Assembly (NCBI GenBank): GCA_022749815.1
Contig: JAKIWV010000003.1
Location: 284,048-348,047, forward strand
DNA: 64,000 bases
Source of the DNA: Thermoplasmata archaeon
GTDB lineage: Archaea > Thermoplasmatota > Thermoplasmata > Lutacidiplasmatales > UBA184
Direction: 5' to 3'
Positions within the stretch are counted from its first letter, which is position 1. Each line of letters opens with the position of its first letter. A program made the translations under genes and the position numbers. Of this stretch, positions 51,459 to 58,839 are shown piece after piece. The notes below the pieces were generated by a model. It was not told the origin of the DNA. It was given only the letters and a program-made list of their open reading frames with translations, and made no database searches.

Positions 51459-52880
51459 TTGAAGAGGCAATTACTGGCAGTCCTCGTCATCCTTGTGGTG
51501 GGTTTGGCCGGGGCGTCTCTCTACCTCATCCTCCTCTCGACCTCCTCGCCTCCTCACGCGGCGACGCCGGTGTCGACGGACTGCCGGTCGTCGACGGCAT
51601 CCCCGTCGGGCTCGCCCCCGGTCGGAAACCTGACCGCGGGCAATTGGACGACCTACCACGGGAATGATTCCCGGTCGGGGTTTCAATCGGCGGGGAGTAT
51701 CAAGTCGGTTCAACCGCGGTGGGTGGGGCCTACCGGGCTCGATGGGCAGGTCTACGCGGAACCTCTACTCTGTGGGGACTCGGTTTTCGTCGTCACGGAG
51801 CAGAACTCGGTCTACGCTATCAACGCCACCACGGGCAACGTCGCTTGGCGGACGAATCTCGGCAACCCCGTCCCAGGATCCTCCCTTCCCTGCGGAGACA
51901 TCAACCCGACTGGGATTACCGGCACGCCGGTAATCGACGTGGCCACGAAGACCCTCTTTGTTGTAGCGTTCCTGAACCCCGTCCATCATGTGCTTTTCGG
52001 GCTGAGCATCCGCAACGGGTCTGTGACTTCTCAGCTTCTGGTTGATCCTGTCGGAGCCGACCCCCACGTGGAGCAGGAGAGGGGCGCTTTGGCCCTTGTG
52101 AAGGGGGTCGTGTACATCCCCTACGGAGGACTGGACGGGGATTGCGGGGCGTATCACGGCTGGATTGTCGGAGCGAAGACCGATGGGTCCGGAGGGCTCC
52201 TCAGCTACGAGGTGCCTACGGGGAGAGCCGGTGGGATATGGAGTGCGGCCGGCATCTCCGTGGGGGGGAACGGAAACCTTTACGTCGCGACGGGGAACAG
52301 TGATGCGACGGCGACCTTCGACTACGGCGACAGCGTCATCGAGCTTTCCCCCGCGCTCCAACTGTTGAGTTACTTCGCCCCAACGAATTGGGCCCAACTG
52401 AACTCCGGCGACACGGACGTTGGTTCGGTGGCGCCCATGATCCTGCCGGACGGGGACGTATTCCAAATCGGCAAGGAAGGGGTCGGGTACGTCCTCTCCG
52501 GAACCAACCTCGGAGGGATCGGGGGCCAGATTGCCGCGGGCAACATCTGTTCCGGAGCCTATGGAGGTACCGCCCGGGTCGGCCAATCAGTTCTGATACC
52601 CTGCCTGGATGGACTTGTCAAGCTGGTCGTAGGCCCCTCGACATTTTCCGTGACGTGGCAAACGGCGAGCTTCGCCACTGGCTCTCCGATCGTGACCGGC
52701 GATATCGTCTGGGTGACCAACACCTCGACCGGGGACCTTTTGGGTTTCAACTTTTCAACGGGGCAGGAGGTCTTCTCTTTCTCACTGGGGACGGTGGATC
52801 ACTTTGTGACCCCGGCGGCGTCGCCCGGGAGGCTATTCGTTGCAGCCGGAACCCAGCTGTTCTCCTTCGCGTTGCGATGA
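51459..52880 (+). CDS. Secreted PQQ-type beta-propeller protein
   Basis: The 473-residue protein has an N-terminal membrane anchor or signal (about 5-27), a Ser/Pro linker with cysteines, then propeller repeats such as GDSVFVVTEQNSVYAINATT, GVVYIPYGG and GNLYVATGNSDA, ending RLFVAAGTQLFSFALR. These resemble PQQ-dependent dehydrogenase propellers, but no PQQ-binding residues can be confirmed, so it may be a binding or scaffold protein. TTG 51459 opens the frame just before the signal. Confidence 0.75.
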   Translation: MKRQLLAVLVILVVGLAGASLYLILLSTSSPPHAATPVSTDCRSSTASPSGSPPVGNLTAGNWTTYHGNDSRSGFQSAGSIKSVQPRWVGPTGLDGQVYAEPLLCGDSVFVVTEQNSVYAINATTGNVAWRTNLGNPVPGSSLPCGDINPTGITGTPVIDVATKTLFVVAFLNPVHHVLFGLSIRNGSVTSQLLVDPVGADPHVEQERGALALVKGVVYIPYGGLDGDCGAYHGWIVGAKTDGSGGLLSYEVPTGRAGGIWSAAGISVGGNGNLYVATGNSDATATFDYGDSVIELSPALQLLSYFAPTNWAQLNSGDTDVGSVAPMILPDGDVFQIGKEGVGYVLSGTNLGGIGGQIAAGNICSGAYGGTARVGQSVLIPCLDGLVKLVVGPSTFSVTWQTASFATGSPIVTGDIVWVTNTSTGDLLGFNFSTGQEVFSFSLGTVDHFVTPAASPGRLFVAAGTQLFSFALR

Positions 52881-53128
52881 ATTCGCTGCGAGGTCGGTCG
52901 AACATCCCTTCCATCGAAATTGTGCCCGAGGCTTGTTCCCTGACTGGTTTTGGGGGGACCGGCGGCTCGCGACGCGAAGGGCTTTGCGAAGGTCTAGTCG
53001 AAGCAGCTAGCTCCCTGGAACACTTCGAATGACCCGCGGAAGACCGATTCGGTCCTCCGTGCTTTGCGCCTCGTCGAATCCCGCTCGGAGCATCCCCCCA
53101 TCGCCCACAGTAGGGCCTCAACAAAGTC

Positions 53129-53135
53129 GTTAACA
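53129..53135 (+). promoter_or_regulatory. TATA-like box for the small membrane gene at 53158
   Basis: GTTAACA is centred 26 nt before GTG 53158, the leaderless spacing. Confidence 0.45.
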
Positions 53136-53157
53136 CTGGACCACATTCGCCTGAATC

Positions 53158-53358
53158 GTGCGGGCAAGAACGCTCCGCTACGAGATCATCGCCATGGGCG
53201 TTGTCTTCCCCATCGTGGCTTGGGTTTTTCTGTACATTCCGAGTCTCGTTGGAGCCGTGGTCGGGGTGGCGCTGATTCTGGTCGCGGCGTTGCTCGTCGG
53301 ATTGGCTTTTCGACGACCACCAGGTCCGGCGATCACAACTGTACCGGCCCCGTACTAG
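53158..53358 (+). CDS. Small membrane protein, 66 residues
   Basis: The protein has a basic N-terminus (VRARTLRYE) and two membrane helices (about 10-28 and 31-50), followed by a short Arg/Pro tail. The start GTG 53158 lies 26 nt downstream of a TATA-like box. No family is recognised. Confidence 0.55.
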   Translation: MRARTLRYEIIAMGVVFPIVAWVFLYIPSLVGAVVGVALILVAALLVGLAFRRPPGPAITTVPAPY

Positions 53359-53421
53359 TGCAAACTCCGCCGTGTTAGCCGGAGGTCCTCCGTGCGGCCC
53401 TTTTCCCTCCGCCCGGCGAAG

Positions 53422-53493
53422 TGGACACGGGGGGATTTGAACCCCCGACCTCTGCTTTGCGAAAGCAGCGATCTTCCGCTGATCTACGTGCCC
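53422..53493 (-). tRNA. tRNA-Ala (anticodon CGC)
   Basis: The 72-nt minus-strand sequence folds as a cloverleaf: acceptor GGGCACG/CGTGTCC with the G3:U70 pair that marks tRNA-Ala, D-stem GATC/GATC, anticodon stem CTGCT/AGCAG with loop TTCGCAA (anticodon CGC), T-stem GGGGG/CCCCC with loop TTCAAAT, and discriminator A. There is no intron and no encoded CCA. Confidence 0.95.
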
Positions 53494-53515
53494 GCGGCGC
53501 GGGCGACAGTCGATG

Positions 53516-53523
53516 TACCTTAA
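53516..53523 (-). promoter_or_regulatory. TATA box for tRNA-Ala
   Basis: The minus strand reads TTAAGGTA, centred 26 nt before the tRNA 5' end at 53493. Confidence 0.55.
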
Positions 53524-53550
53524 GCGGTTGTCGAGGACGCCCGGTGGGGT

Positions 53551-54168
53551 TCACGCAGCGACGGCGGCGGCGGGGTGTGCCTGGTCTCGCGGCGACGTGG
53601 ACGCGTCGGCTCGGCCGGTGGACCCGGCCCGAGTGGTTCCCGAGTCGGGCGAGCCCGGGTTGGACGGCGGGGAGCCCGGGGGGCCTCGAGGAGCGGAACG
53701 GGATCGGATGGCGATCAAGGCCCGCTCGTCCGAGTCGTACCGGAACAGTTCGGCGAAACGGCCCCAATTGATGATGTTCAGAACATACGAATCGCTCGGA
53801 GCCGTCGTGAACGCGAGCAGCCGCTGCACATCCTCCTCGGTCAGCCGGCCCTCGGGAGCGCTCTCGAGGGCGCGCAGGATGGTCTTGAACAGGGTCGTCT
53901 TCTTCAATTGGTCCCGGAGGATCGTCTTGCGATCCCGGATCGTCGCGGAGAGAAGCCGCCGACCGGTGTCGGTAAACGACGCCTGGCCGTCGACGACCCT
54001 CAGTAGTCCCAGCGCTTCGGCGTACTCTAGCGACGGCAGGATCTCGTCGATCTCGAGGTCGAGGTCGTCGGCCAACCGGGCGACGTCTTCGGTCCCCTTG
54101 TGCTCGTTCAGCAGGACGAGCAACCCCATCATCTCGGTGGGCGACGCTTTTGGGAAAGTGGTCGGCAT
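53551..54168 (-). CDS. AAA-associated domain protein of a nitrate/sulfonate-type ABC transporter
   Basis: The 205-residue protein has the helical domain normally attached to the C-terminus of NrtD/SsuB-like ATPases in archaea (PF09821-like): MMGLLVLLNEHKGTEDVARL, DDLDLEIDEILPSLEYAEAL, LSATIRDRKTILRDQL and NWGRFAELFRYD. Here it is a separate gene after the ATPase. A low-complexity Pro/Ser/Gly/Ala tail of about 50 residues follows. ATG 54168 begins the conserved part; the frame is also open to a GTG at 54249 that overlaps the ATPase stop. Confidence 0.8.
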   Translation of the reverse strand: MPTTFPKASPTEMMGLLVLLNEHKGTEDVARLADDLDLEIDEILPSLEYAEALGLLRVVDGQASFTDTGRRLLSATIRDRKTILRDQLKKTTLFKTILRALESAPEGRLTEEDVQRLLAFTTAPSDSYVLNIINWGRFAELFRYDSDERALIAIRSRSAPRGPPGSPPSNPGSPDSGTTRAGSTGRADASTSPRDQAHPAAAVAA

Positions 54169-54238
54169 GTTTCCTAGTGGTTCTCGGGTGGAACCCTCCG
54201 AGCGGGGCAATGGGCTAAAAAGGTTAGCCTCGCACGGG

Positions 54239-55066
54239 TCACTGGACACCCCCTGGCTCGCCAGGCGCGACGCCGGCGGGAGCTTTCGAAGCTGCCGTGC
54301 CGCCGCTGGCGCCGCCCTCGGTGATCAGGGAATACAGATAGTCCGTTAGTTCGTAGAACGCCTCGGATTTCCGGTCTCGGGGACGCGGCAACCTCACCGG
54401 TACTCCCGCGAGTACATGGCTCGGCCGGCGGGAAAGGACGATCACACGGTCGGCCATCAGCAACGCTTCCTCGATGTTGTGGGTCACGAGGATCACGGCC
54501 TCCGGAGGCAGGCCGGGGTCCCGCCAGAGCTGGAGCACTTCCTCCCTCAGGCCCTCAGCGGTCAGCGGGTCGAGCGACGAGAACGGCTCGTCCATGAGGA
54601 GTACCGCGGGGTCGACGGCGAGGGCGCGGGCGAGGCCGACGCGCTGGCGCATCCCGCCAGAAAGCTCCCGAGGATACGCTTCCTCGAATCCCATGAGTCC
54701 CGTCACGGAAATGTACCGATCGACCTGGGAGGCGATCCGGTCGGGACTCCACCCCCGGGCGGTGAGCCCAAAGGCAACGTTCTCCTTGATCGTAAGCCAC
54801 GGAAGCAGGGCGAAGCTCTGGAAGACCATCGCCATCTCGTTCGAGCACGTCGTGACGGGGTGTCCCCGGAATCGGATCTCCCCCGCCGTAGGTCGCTCGA
54901 GGCCTTGGATGATCCTCAACAGGGTGGATTTTCCGCACCCCGAGGGGCCGACGATCGCGACGAAGTCGCTGTCGGCGACGTCAAACGATACGTTGTTGAT
55001 GATCGAGATCGTCCCGTGGTGAGAAGGATAGCTCTTCTGGATATCTTGAACCTCGATGAGCGCCAT
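54239..55066 (-). CDS. ABC transporter ATP-binding protein, nitrate/sulfonate/taurine type
   Basis: The 275-residue ATPase has Walker A GPSGCGKSTLLR, Q-loop VFQSFALLPWLT, signature LSGGMRQR, Walker B VLLMDEPFSSLD and switch VTHNIEEALL. It is closest to SsuB/TauB/NrtD subunits. It lies 50 nt after the permease gene and before the AAA-associated protein. The C-terminal helical domain usual in archaeal members is missing because it is encoded separately. Confidence 0.92.
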   Translation of the reverse strand: MALIEVQDIQKSYPSHHGTISIINNVSFDVADSDFVAIVGPSGCGKSTLLRIIQGLERPTAGEIRFRGHPVTTCSNEMAMVFQSFALLPWLTIKENVAFGLTARGWSPDRIASQVDRYISVTGLMGFEEAYPRELSGGMRQRVGLARALAVDPAVLLMDEPFSSLDPLTAEGLREEVLQLWRDPGLPPEAVILVTHNIEEALLMADRVIVLSRRPSHVLAGVPVRLPRPRDRKSEAFYELTDYLYSLITEGGASGGTAASKAPAGVAPGEPGGVQ

Positions 55067-55116
55067 GCTTTCCCCCGAGCTGTTCTCGCTCCCGATGCCG
55101 CCTCAGCGATTATGGA

Positions 55117-56850
55117 TCAGTCGTACCGGTACTTCTCAACGGCCCGGCGATACAAAGGCTTCCACAAGAGCTCGTTGACCACGATCACCGTCCCGACCAG
55201 CGTGAGTAAGGCGGCCACGTAGACCGCGGGGATGTTCGCGTTGAAGCCAGAAACGATCAGCTGGCCGATCCCGGGGACTTGGTAGACCACCGCAGTACCC
55301 TTCGCCGTGCTGACGGACAGAGACTCGGCGACGATCAGCGTGTTCCAGCCCCCTCCGAACGCCGTGATCGAGCCCGTGATGAAGGCGGGAAAGACCGCCG
55401 GAAGGAGGACCCGGCGGAAGTACGGCCGACCTCGGACCCCGAAGGAGCGCGCGGCCTCGTCGAGGTCGGGGGGAAGGCTGCGCATGCCCGAGAGCAGGTT
55501 GAAGAAGAGATACCAAATCATTCCCGTCGCCAACATCAGCACCGAGGCCGCCTGGATTCCAAGATAGTTCAGCAGCACAAGGACGATCAACGGAAAGACC
55601 GCCGTCGCCGGCACCGACGCCACGATCTCGACCAGAGGCAGGCCCACGCGCGCGACCCGGGGGCGGCGGGTGAGCAGGAGCGCGAGCGGGAATGCCACCG
55701 CGAGGGAGAGCAGGTAGGCAGCCAGGAGACGGCCGAGCGAAGAACCCAGGTCGAAGGGAATCTTCGCGATCTGGGCGAGAGCGACGGTCCCGAGGGGTCG
55801 GACAAAGATCGAGTAGATGGCCACTCCGATGGCGATCAGCAATAGCCACGAAATGACCAGCACCACCCCGAGCGCGATGTATCGGGCCGCCGGCGCGGCG
55901 AACGACCGACGCCGAGTCGCCCCCCGTCCGAGGGCGAACGTGCCCAACGACACGAGGGGGGTGCTTGCAGTGATGAACCCAGTCCGGACGCGTCGGGCGA
56001 GGCCGGTCACCGCTCGGCGGAGCGGAGCGATCCCCCGGCGGGCTGGGGTGGTGGAAGCGTCCGCGTCTCCCGCGGGAGAGGTGTCGTAGCGGTACTTCTC
56101 CGCCCACCGGCCAAGTGGACGCCAGACAAGCAGGTCGAGAATAGTGATCAAGGCGATGAGCGCCACAAGCCCTGCGACGAGGGCGTTTCCGTCGTGGTTC
56201 CCCGCGGCAAACAGCAGATAGGTTCCGATTCCGGGGAGCGCCTGGGTCTTGCCGGCCGAGGCGATGAACTCGGCCGCGACGAGGAAGAACCACCCACCGG
56301 TCCACGAAAGGACGGAGTTGTAGACGAGCCGGTTGATCGTGGCGGGGACCAGGACCTGACGAATCCGCTGCCAGCCGTGGACTCCAAACGAGTCCGTCGC
56401 TTCCCGCATGTCCCCCGGGATCGACTTGAGCGATTCGTAGACGCCGAAGACCATGTTCCAAACCATCGAGGTGAAGATGAGGAAAATCGAGGCGAGATTC
56501 AAGCCGATGACCGGGACGCCGGCGCGTGTCCCGAGCTCGATAAAGACGACGAGCGCAATGGGAAAGAATCCGAGGATCGGGACGGATTGCAGGATGTCGA
56601 GAATAGGGATCATGACCCGTTCGGCCGCCCGGTTCGTCGCGGCGAAGTAGCCGTAGACGAGAGCGAAAGCGAGGGACATCGAATAGGCGACTAGCATCCG
56701 GACGAAAGAGAACGAGAGATAGTACGTCGCCTGGGGAAGGTGGCTGAGGAATCCGAAATCGCTAGGACCGAGGGTGATCGCCGCACCGACCACCAGAACC
56801 GCCGGCGCGACGACGAGGAGGCCCCGCCGGCCCGAGGAGAGCAGCTTCAT
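55117..56850 (-). CDS. ABC transporter permease with two fused membrane domains
   Basis: The 577-residue protein is a tandem of two BPD_transp_1 units (about 35-255 and 320-577), each with about six membrane helices and its own EAA loop: EATDSFGVHGWQRIRQVLVP and EAARSFGVRGRPYFRRVLLP. Both halves end in a similar KYRYD motif. A fused dimer needs only one gene for the membrane pore. No substrate-binding protein is visible nearby, so the ligand (sulfonate, nitrate or other) is unknown. ATG 56850 fits the first helix. Confidence 0.92.
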   Translation of the reverse strand: MKLLSSGRRGLLVVAPAVLVVGAAITLGPSDFGFLSHLPQATYYLSFSFVRMLVAYSMSLAFALVYGYFAATNRAAERVMIPILDILQSVPILGFFPIALVVFIELGTRAGVPVIGLNLASIFLIFTSMVWNMVFGVYESLKSIPGDMREATDSFGVHGWQRIRQVLVPATINRLVYNSVLSWTGGWFFLVAAEFIASAGKTQALPGIGTYLLFAAGNHDGNALVAGLVALIALITILDLLVWRPLGRWAEKYRYDTSPAGDADASTTPARRGIAPLRRAVTGLARRVRTGFITASTPLVSLGTFALGRGATRRRSFAAPAARYIALGVVLVISWLLLIAIGVAIYSIFVRPLGTVALAQIAKIPFDLGSSLGRLLAAYLLSLAVAFPLALLLTRRPRVARVGLPLVEIVASVPATAVFPLIVLVLLNYLGIQAASVLMLATGMIWYLFFNLLSGMRSLPPDLDEAARSFGVRGRPYFRRVLLPAVFPAFITGSITAFGGGWNTLIVAESLSVSTAKGTAVVYQVPGIGQLIVSGFNANIPAVYVAALLTLVGTVIVVNELLWKPLYRRAVEKYRYD

Positions 56851-57024
56851 CGTCGTTCGCCTCCCCCTGCGACCGCAGTTACGGTATCGCTTCGGCGCGC
56901 GCGAGACCGGACGCGATTCGCCCCCCGGGACCGCGCCTCGGACCTCCTCGGAGTATTTCTCATTGGGCCATCTACCGCCTCAAAATACTACGGAACGGCG
57001 ATTCCGTGCGCCGTTGCGGCAACC

Positions 57025-57030
57025 GTTAAG
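57025..57030 (+). promoter_or_regulatory. TATA-like box for the tRNA-Gln/tRNA-Leu pair
   Basis: GTTAAG is centred about 30 nt before the tRNA-Gln 5' end. No separate TATA element lies in the 33 nt between the two tRNAs, so they may be co-transcribed. Confidence 0.45.
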
Positions 57031-57057
57031 AATGGGCTCCGTCCCTCGCTCGCCTGT

Positions 57058-57164
57058 AGCCCCGTAGTGTAGTGGCCAATCATGCGAGACTCTGGATCTC
57101 GCGACGCAGGTTCGAATGCCGGGAGCCCCTACCGGCTCCCCGGCCGAGATTCCTGCCGGGGCTA
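57058..57164 (+). tRNA. tRNA-Gln (anticodon CTG) with a T-loop intron
   Basis: The mature tRNA is 73 nt: acceptor AGCCCCG/CGGGGCT, D-stem GTG/CAT, anticodon stem CGAGA/TCTCG with loop CTCTGGA (anticodon CTG), a 4-nt variable loop, T-stem GCAGG/CCTGC, discriminator A. The T-loop is interrupted after TTCGAA by a 34-nt intron; removing it restores TTCGAAT. The anticodon loop has no intron. No CCA is encoded. Confidence 0.93.
57117..57150 (+). other. tRNA-Gln intron in the T-loop
   Basis: The junction folds as a bulge-helix-bulge. T-stem 57106-57110 pairs with 57152-57156; the central helix TTCG (57111-57114) pairs with CGAG (57145-57148); 3-nt bulges AAT (57115-57117) and ATT (57149-57151) hold the cut sites. 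The intron helix starting GCCGGG (57118) pairs with the stretch ending at 57144. Cuts after the second bulge base give this 34-nt intron and an intact T-loop. Confidence 0.88.
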
Positions 57165-57221
57165 CCTCTCTTCAACCCGTCGTGACTGCGTCACGGTGCG
57201 GGGGTGCTCCAGCTCGGCCAA

Positions 57222-57248
57222 ACTTCCGGCGAGGCCGGTAAGGGCTTC
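57222..57248 (+). other. tRNA-Leu intron 1 in the D-loop
   Basis: The exon helix CTC (57213-57215) pairs with GAG (57250-57252). The central helix GGCC (57216-57219) pairs with GGCT (57243-57246). Bulges are AAA (57220-57222) and TCC (57247-57249); the intron helix CTT-CCGG (57223-57229) pairs with 57235-57242. This is a complete bulge-helix-bulge; cutting after the second base of each bulge frees a 27-nt intron. Confidence 0.82.
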
Positions 57249-57296
57249 CGAGGCAGGGCTTAGAACCCTGTTGCCTAGGGCATTCGCCGGTTCAAA

Positions 57297-57328
57297 GGGG
57301 ACCCGGCCTTTCGCCGGGTCCCGGGAAC
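57297..57328 (+). other. tRNA-Leu intron 2 in the T-loop
   Basis: The T-stem is 57286-57290/57330-57334. The central helix TTCA (57291-57294) pairs with GGGA (57323-57326) at three of four positions. Bulges are AAG (57295-57297) and ACT (57327-57329), and a perfect 10-bp intron hairpin spans 57298-57322. Cutting after the second bulge base gives a 32-nt intron and restores the loop TTCAAAT. Confidence 0.82.
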
Positions 57329-57419
57329 TCCGGCCCCCCGCACTCCTCCCTCGCTTGCAGGAGGCATCGCCCTGACGAACCGACCCGAACCTCCCATCTC
57401 TCCCGAGGCGATCGAACGC

Positions 57420-58355
57420 ATGGAAGCCGAGGAGATCGACCGCCTCCTCACCCGGCTCGATCCCGTGATTTCGTCCCAGTCAGCCCTAGTCCACGTCAAC
57501 CCCCCGGGCACGCCGACGGTGGCCGTCATCGGGGACACGCACGGTGACTGGCGATCGACGCGAGCCGCGATGGAGTGGTTCCTTGAATCGCCCTCTACCC
57601 GTGCCTTTGTCGGTCTCGGGGACTACATCGACCGCGCCCCGCCGGACTGCCCGGGTGGCTCCGCGGTGAACGCGCTGTACCTCCTGTCCATCGAGGCGGC
57701 GCATCCCGACCGGGTGTTCCTCATTCAAGGCAACCACGAAACCGCCCGTCGCATACCGGTCTCTCCTCACTCATTGCCCGACGAGATGGCGTCCCAGTGG
57801 GGGGAGGATCGACGTCGGTACTCGCGCCTCCTCGGTCTCCTCGAGCGAGGCCCGCTGGCGGGATACACCTCGTCGGGCGTGTTCCTCGCCCACGGCGGGT
57901 TTCCTTCGCGGTTGGCGTCGCCCTGGACCGAACGATTCCGAAGCGTCGACGAGACACTTCTCGCCGAGCTGGCGTGGCGAGATATCGCAGCCTCCCGCCT
58001 AGACCGGGGCTTGTCCCCTTCTTTCAACGAGGAGGCGATGAACGAGTTCCTGCGCGCGACGGGACTCCACGTCTTCCTCCGAGGACACGACCCTGGCGTC
58101 GTGGGCCGGCCGCTCTATCATGACCGGTGCTTGACCCTCCACACCTCGCGAATGTACGAGCGATATGGCGGGATTCTGGTCGCGCACGTACCCTTGGATC
58201 GGCCGGTGAACTCACTCCGCGATATCGAGGTACTCCGCCTTCGGCCGGAGTCAGGCTCCCCGGTTCGGAAGACCCCTAGAAGAACTCGCGCTCCGCCGAA
58301 CGGAGCTCCTGCTCCGAACGGGCGTTCCGATAGGCGTCCAGCAAACGGGCATTGA
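57420..58355 (+). CDS. PPP-family serine/threonine protein phosphatase
   Basis: The 311-residue protein has the PPP metal-site motifs GDTHGD, GDYIDRAP and GNHETAR, with later histidines in AHGGFP and LRGHDPG. Archaeal PPP enzymes dephosphorylate proteins. A Pro/Arg-rich tail of about 35 residues follows the catalytic domain and overlaps the convergent tsr3 gene by 80 nt. ATG 57420 is the first start after the tRNA genes in this frame. Confidence 0.9.
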   Translation: MEAEEIDRLLTRLDPVISSQSALVHVNPPGTPTVAVIGDTHGDWRSTRAAMEWFLESPSTRAFVGLGDYIDRAPPDCPGGSAVNALYLLSIEAAHPDRVFLIQGNHETARRIPVSPHSLPDEMASQWGEDRRRYSRLLGLLERGPLAGYTSSGVFLAHGGFPSRLASPWTERFRSVDETLLAELAWRDIAASRLDRGLSPSFNEEAMNEFLRATGLHVFLRGHDPGVVGRPLYHDRCLTLHTSRMYERYGGILVAHVPLDRPVNSLRDIEVLRLRPESGSPVRKTPRRTRAPPNGAPAPNGRSDRRPANGH

Positions 58356-58839
58356 GCGCGAGAAAGCCGGGCCCCCCGGCAAACGTCTCAAGTACTCGTT
58401 CCGCGCCGAGCCGGTCCCCGAGAATGTCGAGTGCAGCCGCGAACGCCTCGGCGGTGTTCAATTCGCCCACCCGACCGTAGTGCTGGGGGTTGCCGGCGAG
58501 AAGCCACGGGAGTCGCCGGCGGGGTAAACGCCCGAGACCCTTTAGGCTGGGGTCGAACCCCCCGCGCTGACCGAGACGGTTCCAGGAGCAGTCCACCACA
58601 AGGAGCCCGGAGGCCATCGCCCGCGGCCGATCGAGGGGGGTCAGGGGGTCCGGTGCCCGGGGATCCAGCAAGATCGGAGTCCGACCTCTCGGTTCCAGGT
58701 CTTTCCACTCCCGAGCCAGCCTTTGGCGTAGAAGACGACGGCCGGTGCACGCCTTCGGGTGGTCTTCCCCGGTGATCCGGACGAAGAGGGGCGTGGTTCG
58801 GTCAGTGGAGGGGCTGCGCGTACTCCGCGAAGAGGGCAT
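58276..58839 (-). CDS. tsr3: Ribosome biogenesis protein Tsr3 (16S rRNA aminocarboxypropyltransferase)
   Basis: Tsr3 transfers the aminocarboxypropyl group of SAM to a uridine of small-subunit rRNA. The 187-residue protein has family motifs HPKACTGRRLLRQRLA, GLLVVDCSWNRL, RLPWLLAGNPQHYGRVGELN, TAEAFAAAL and GPGFLALNARLLDAY. ATG 58839 overlaps the end of fba by 38 nt; no later ATG/GTG precedes the conserved part. The gene is in an operon with fba. Confidence 0.88.
   Translation of the reverse strand: MPSSRSTRSPSTDRTTPLFVRITGEDHPKACTGRRLLRQRLAREWKDLEPRGRTPILLDPRAPDPLTPLDRPRAMASGLLVVDCSWNRLGQRGGFDPSLKGLGRLPRRRLPWLLAGNPQHYGRVGELNTAEAFAAALDILGDRLGAERVLETFAGGPGFLALNARLLDAYRNARSEQELRSAEREFF

Larger units (their letters stand above)
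57198..57342 (+). tRNA. tRNA-Leu (anticodon TAG) with two introns, in the D-loop and the T-loop
   Basis: Mature length is about 86 nt after removing two introns. Acceptor GCGGGGG pairs with CCCCCGC, D-stem CTC with GAG, and anticodon stem CAGGG with CCCTG around loop CTTAGAA (anticodon TAG). The variable arm is TGCC-TAG-GGCA, as in class II tRNAs; T-stem GCCGG pairs with CCGGC; discriminator is A. The D-loop is interrupted after GGCCAA and the T-loop after TTCAAA. No CCA is encoded. Confidence 0.92.

Noticed and set aside
57165-57197. Possible separate promoter between tRNA-Gln and tRNA-Leu
   Set aside because: No TATA-like element is present; co-transcription is simpler.
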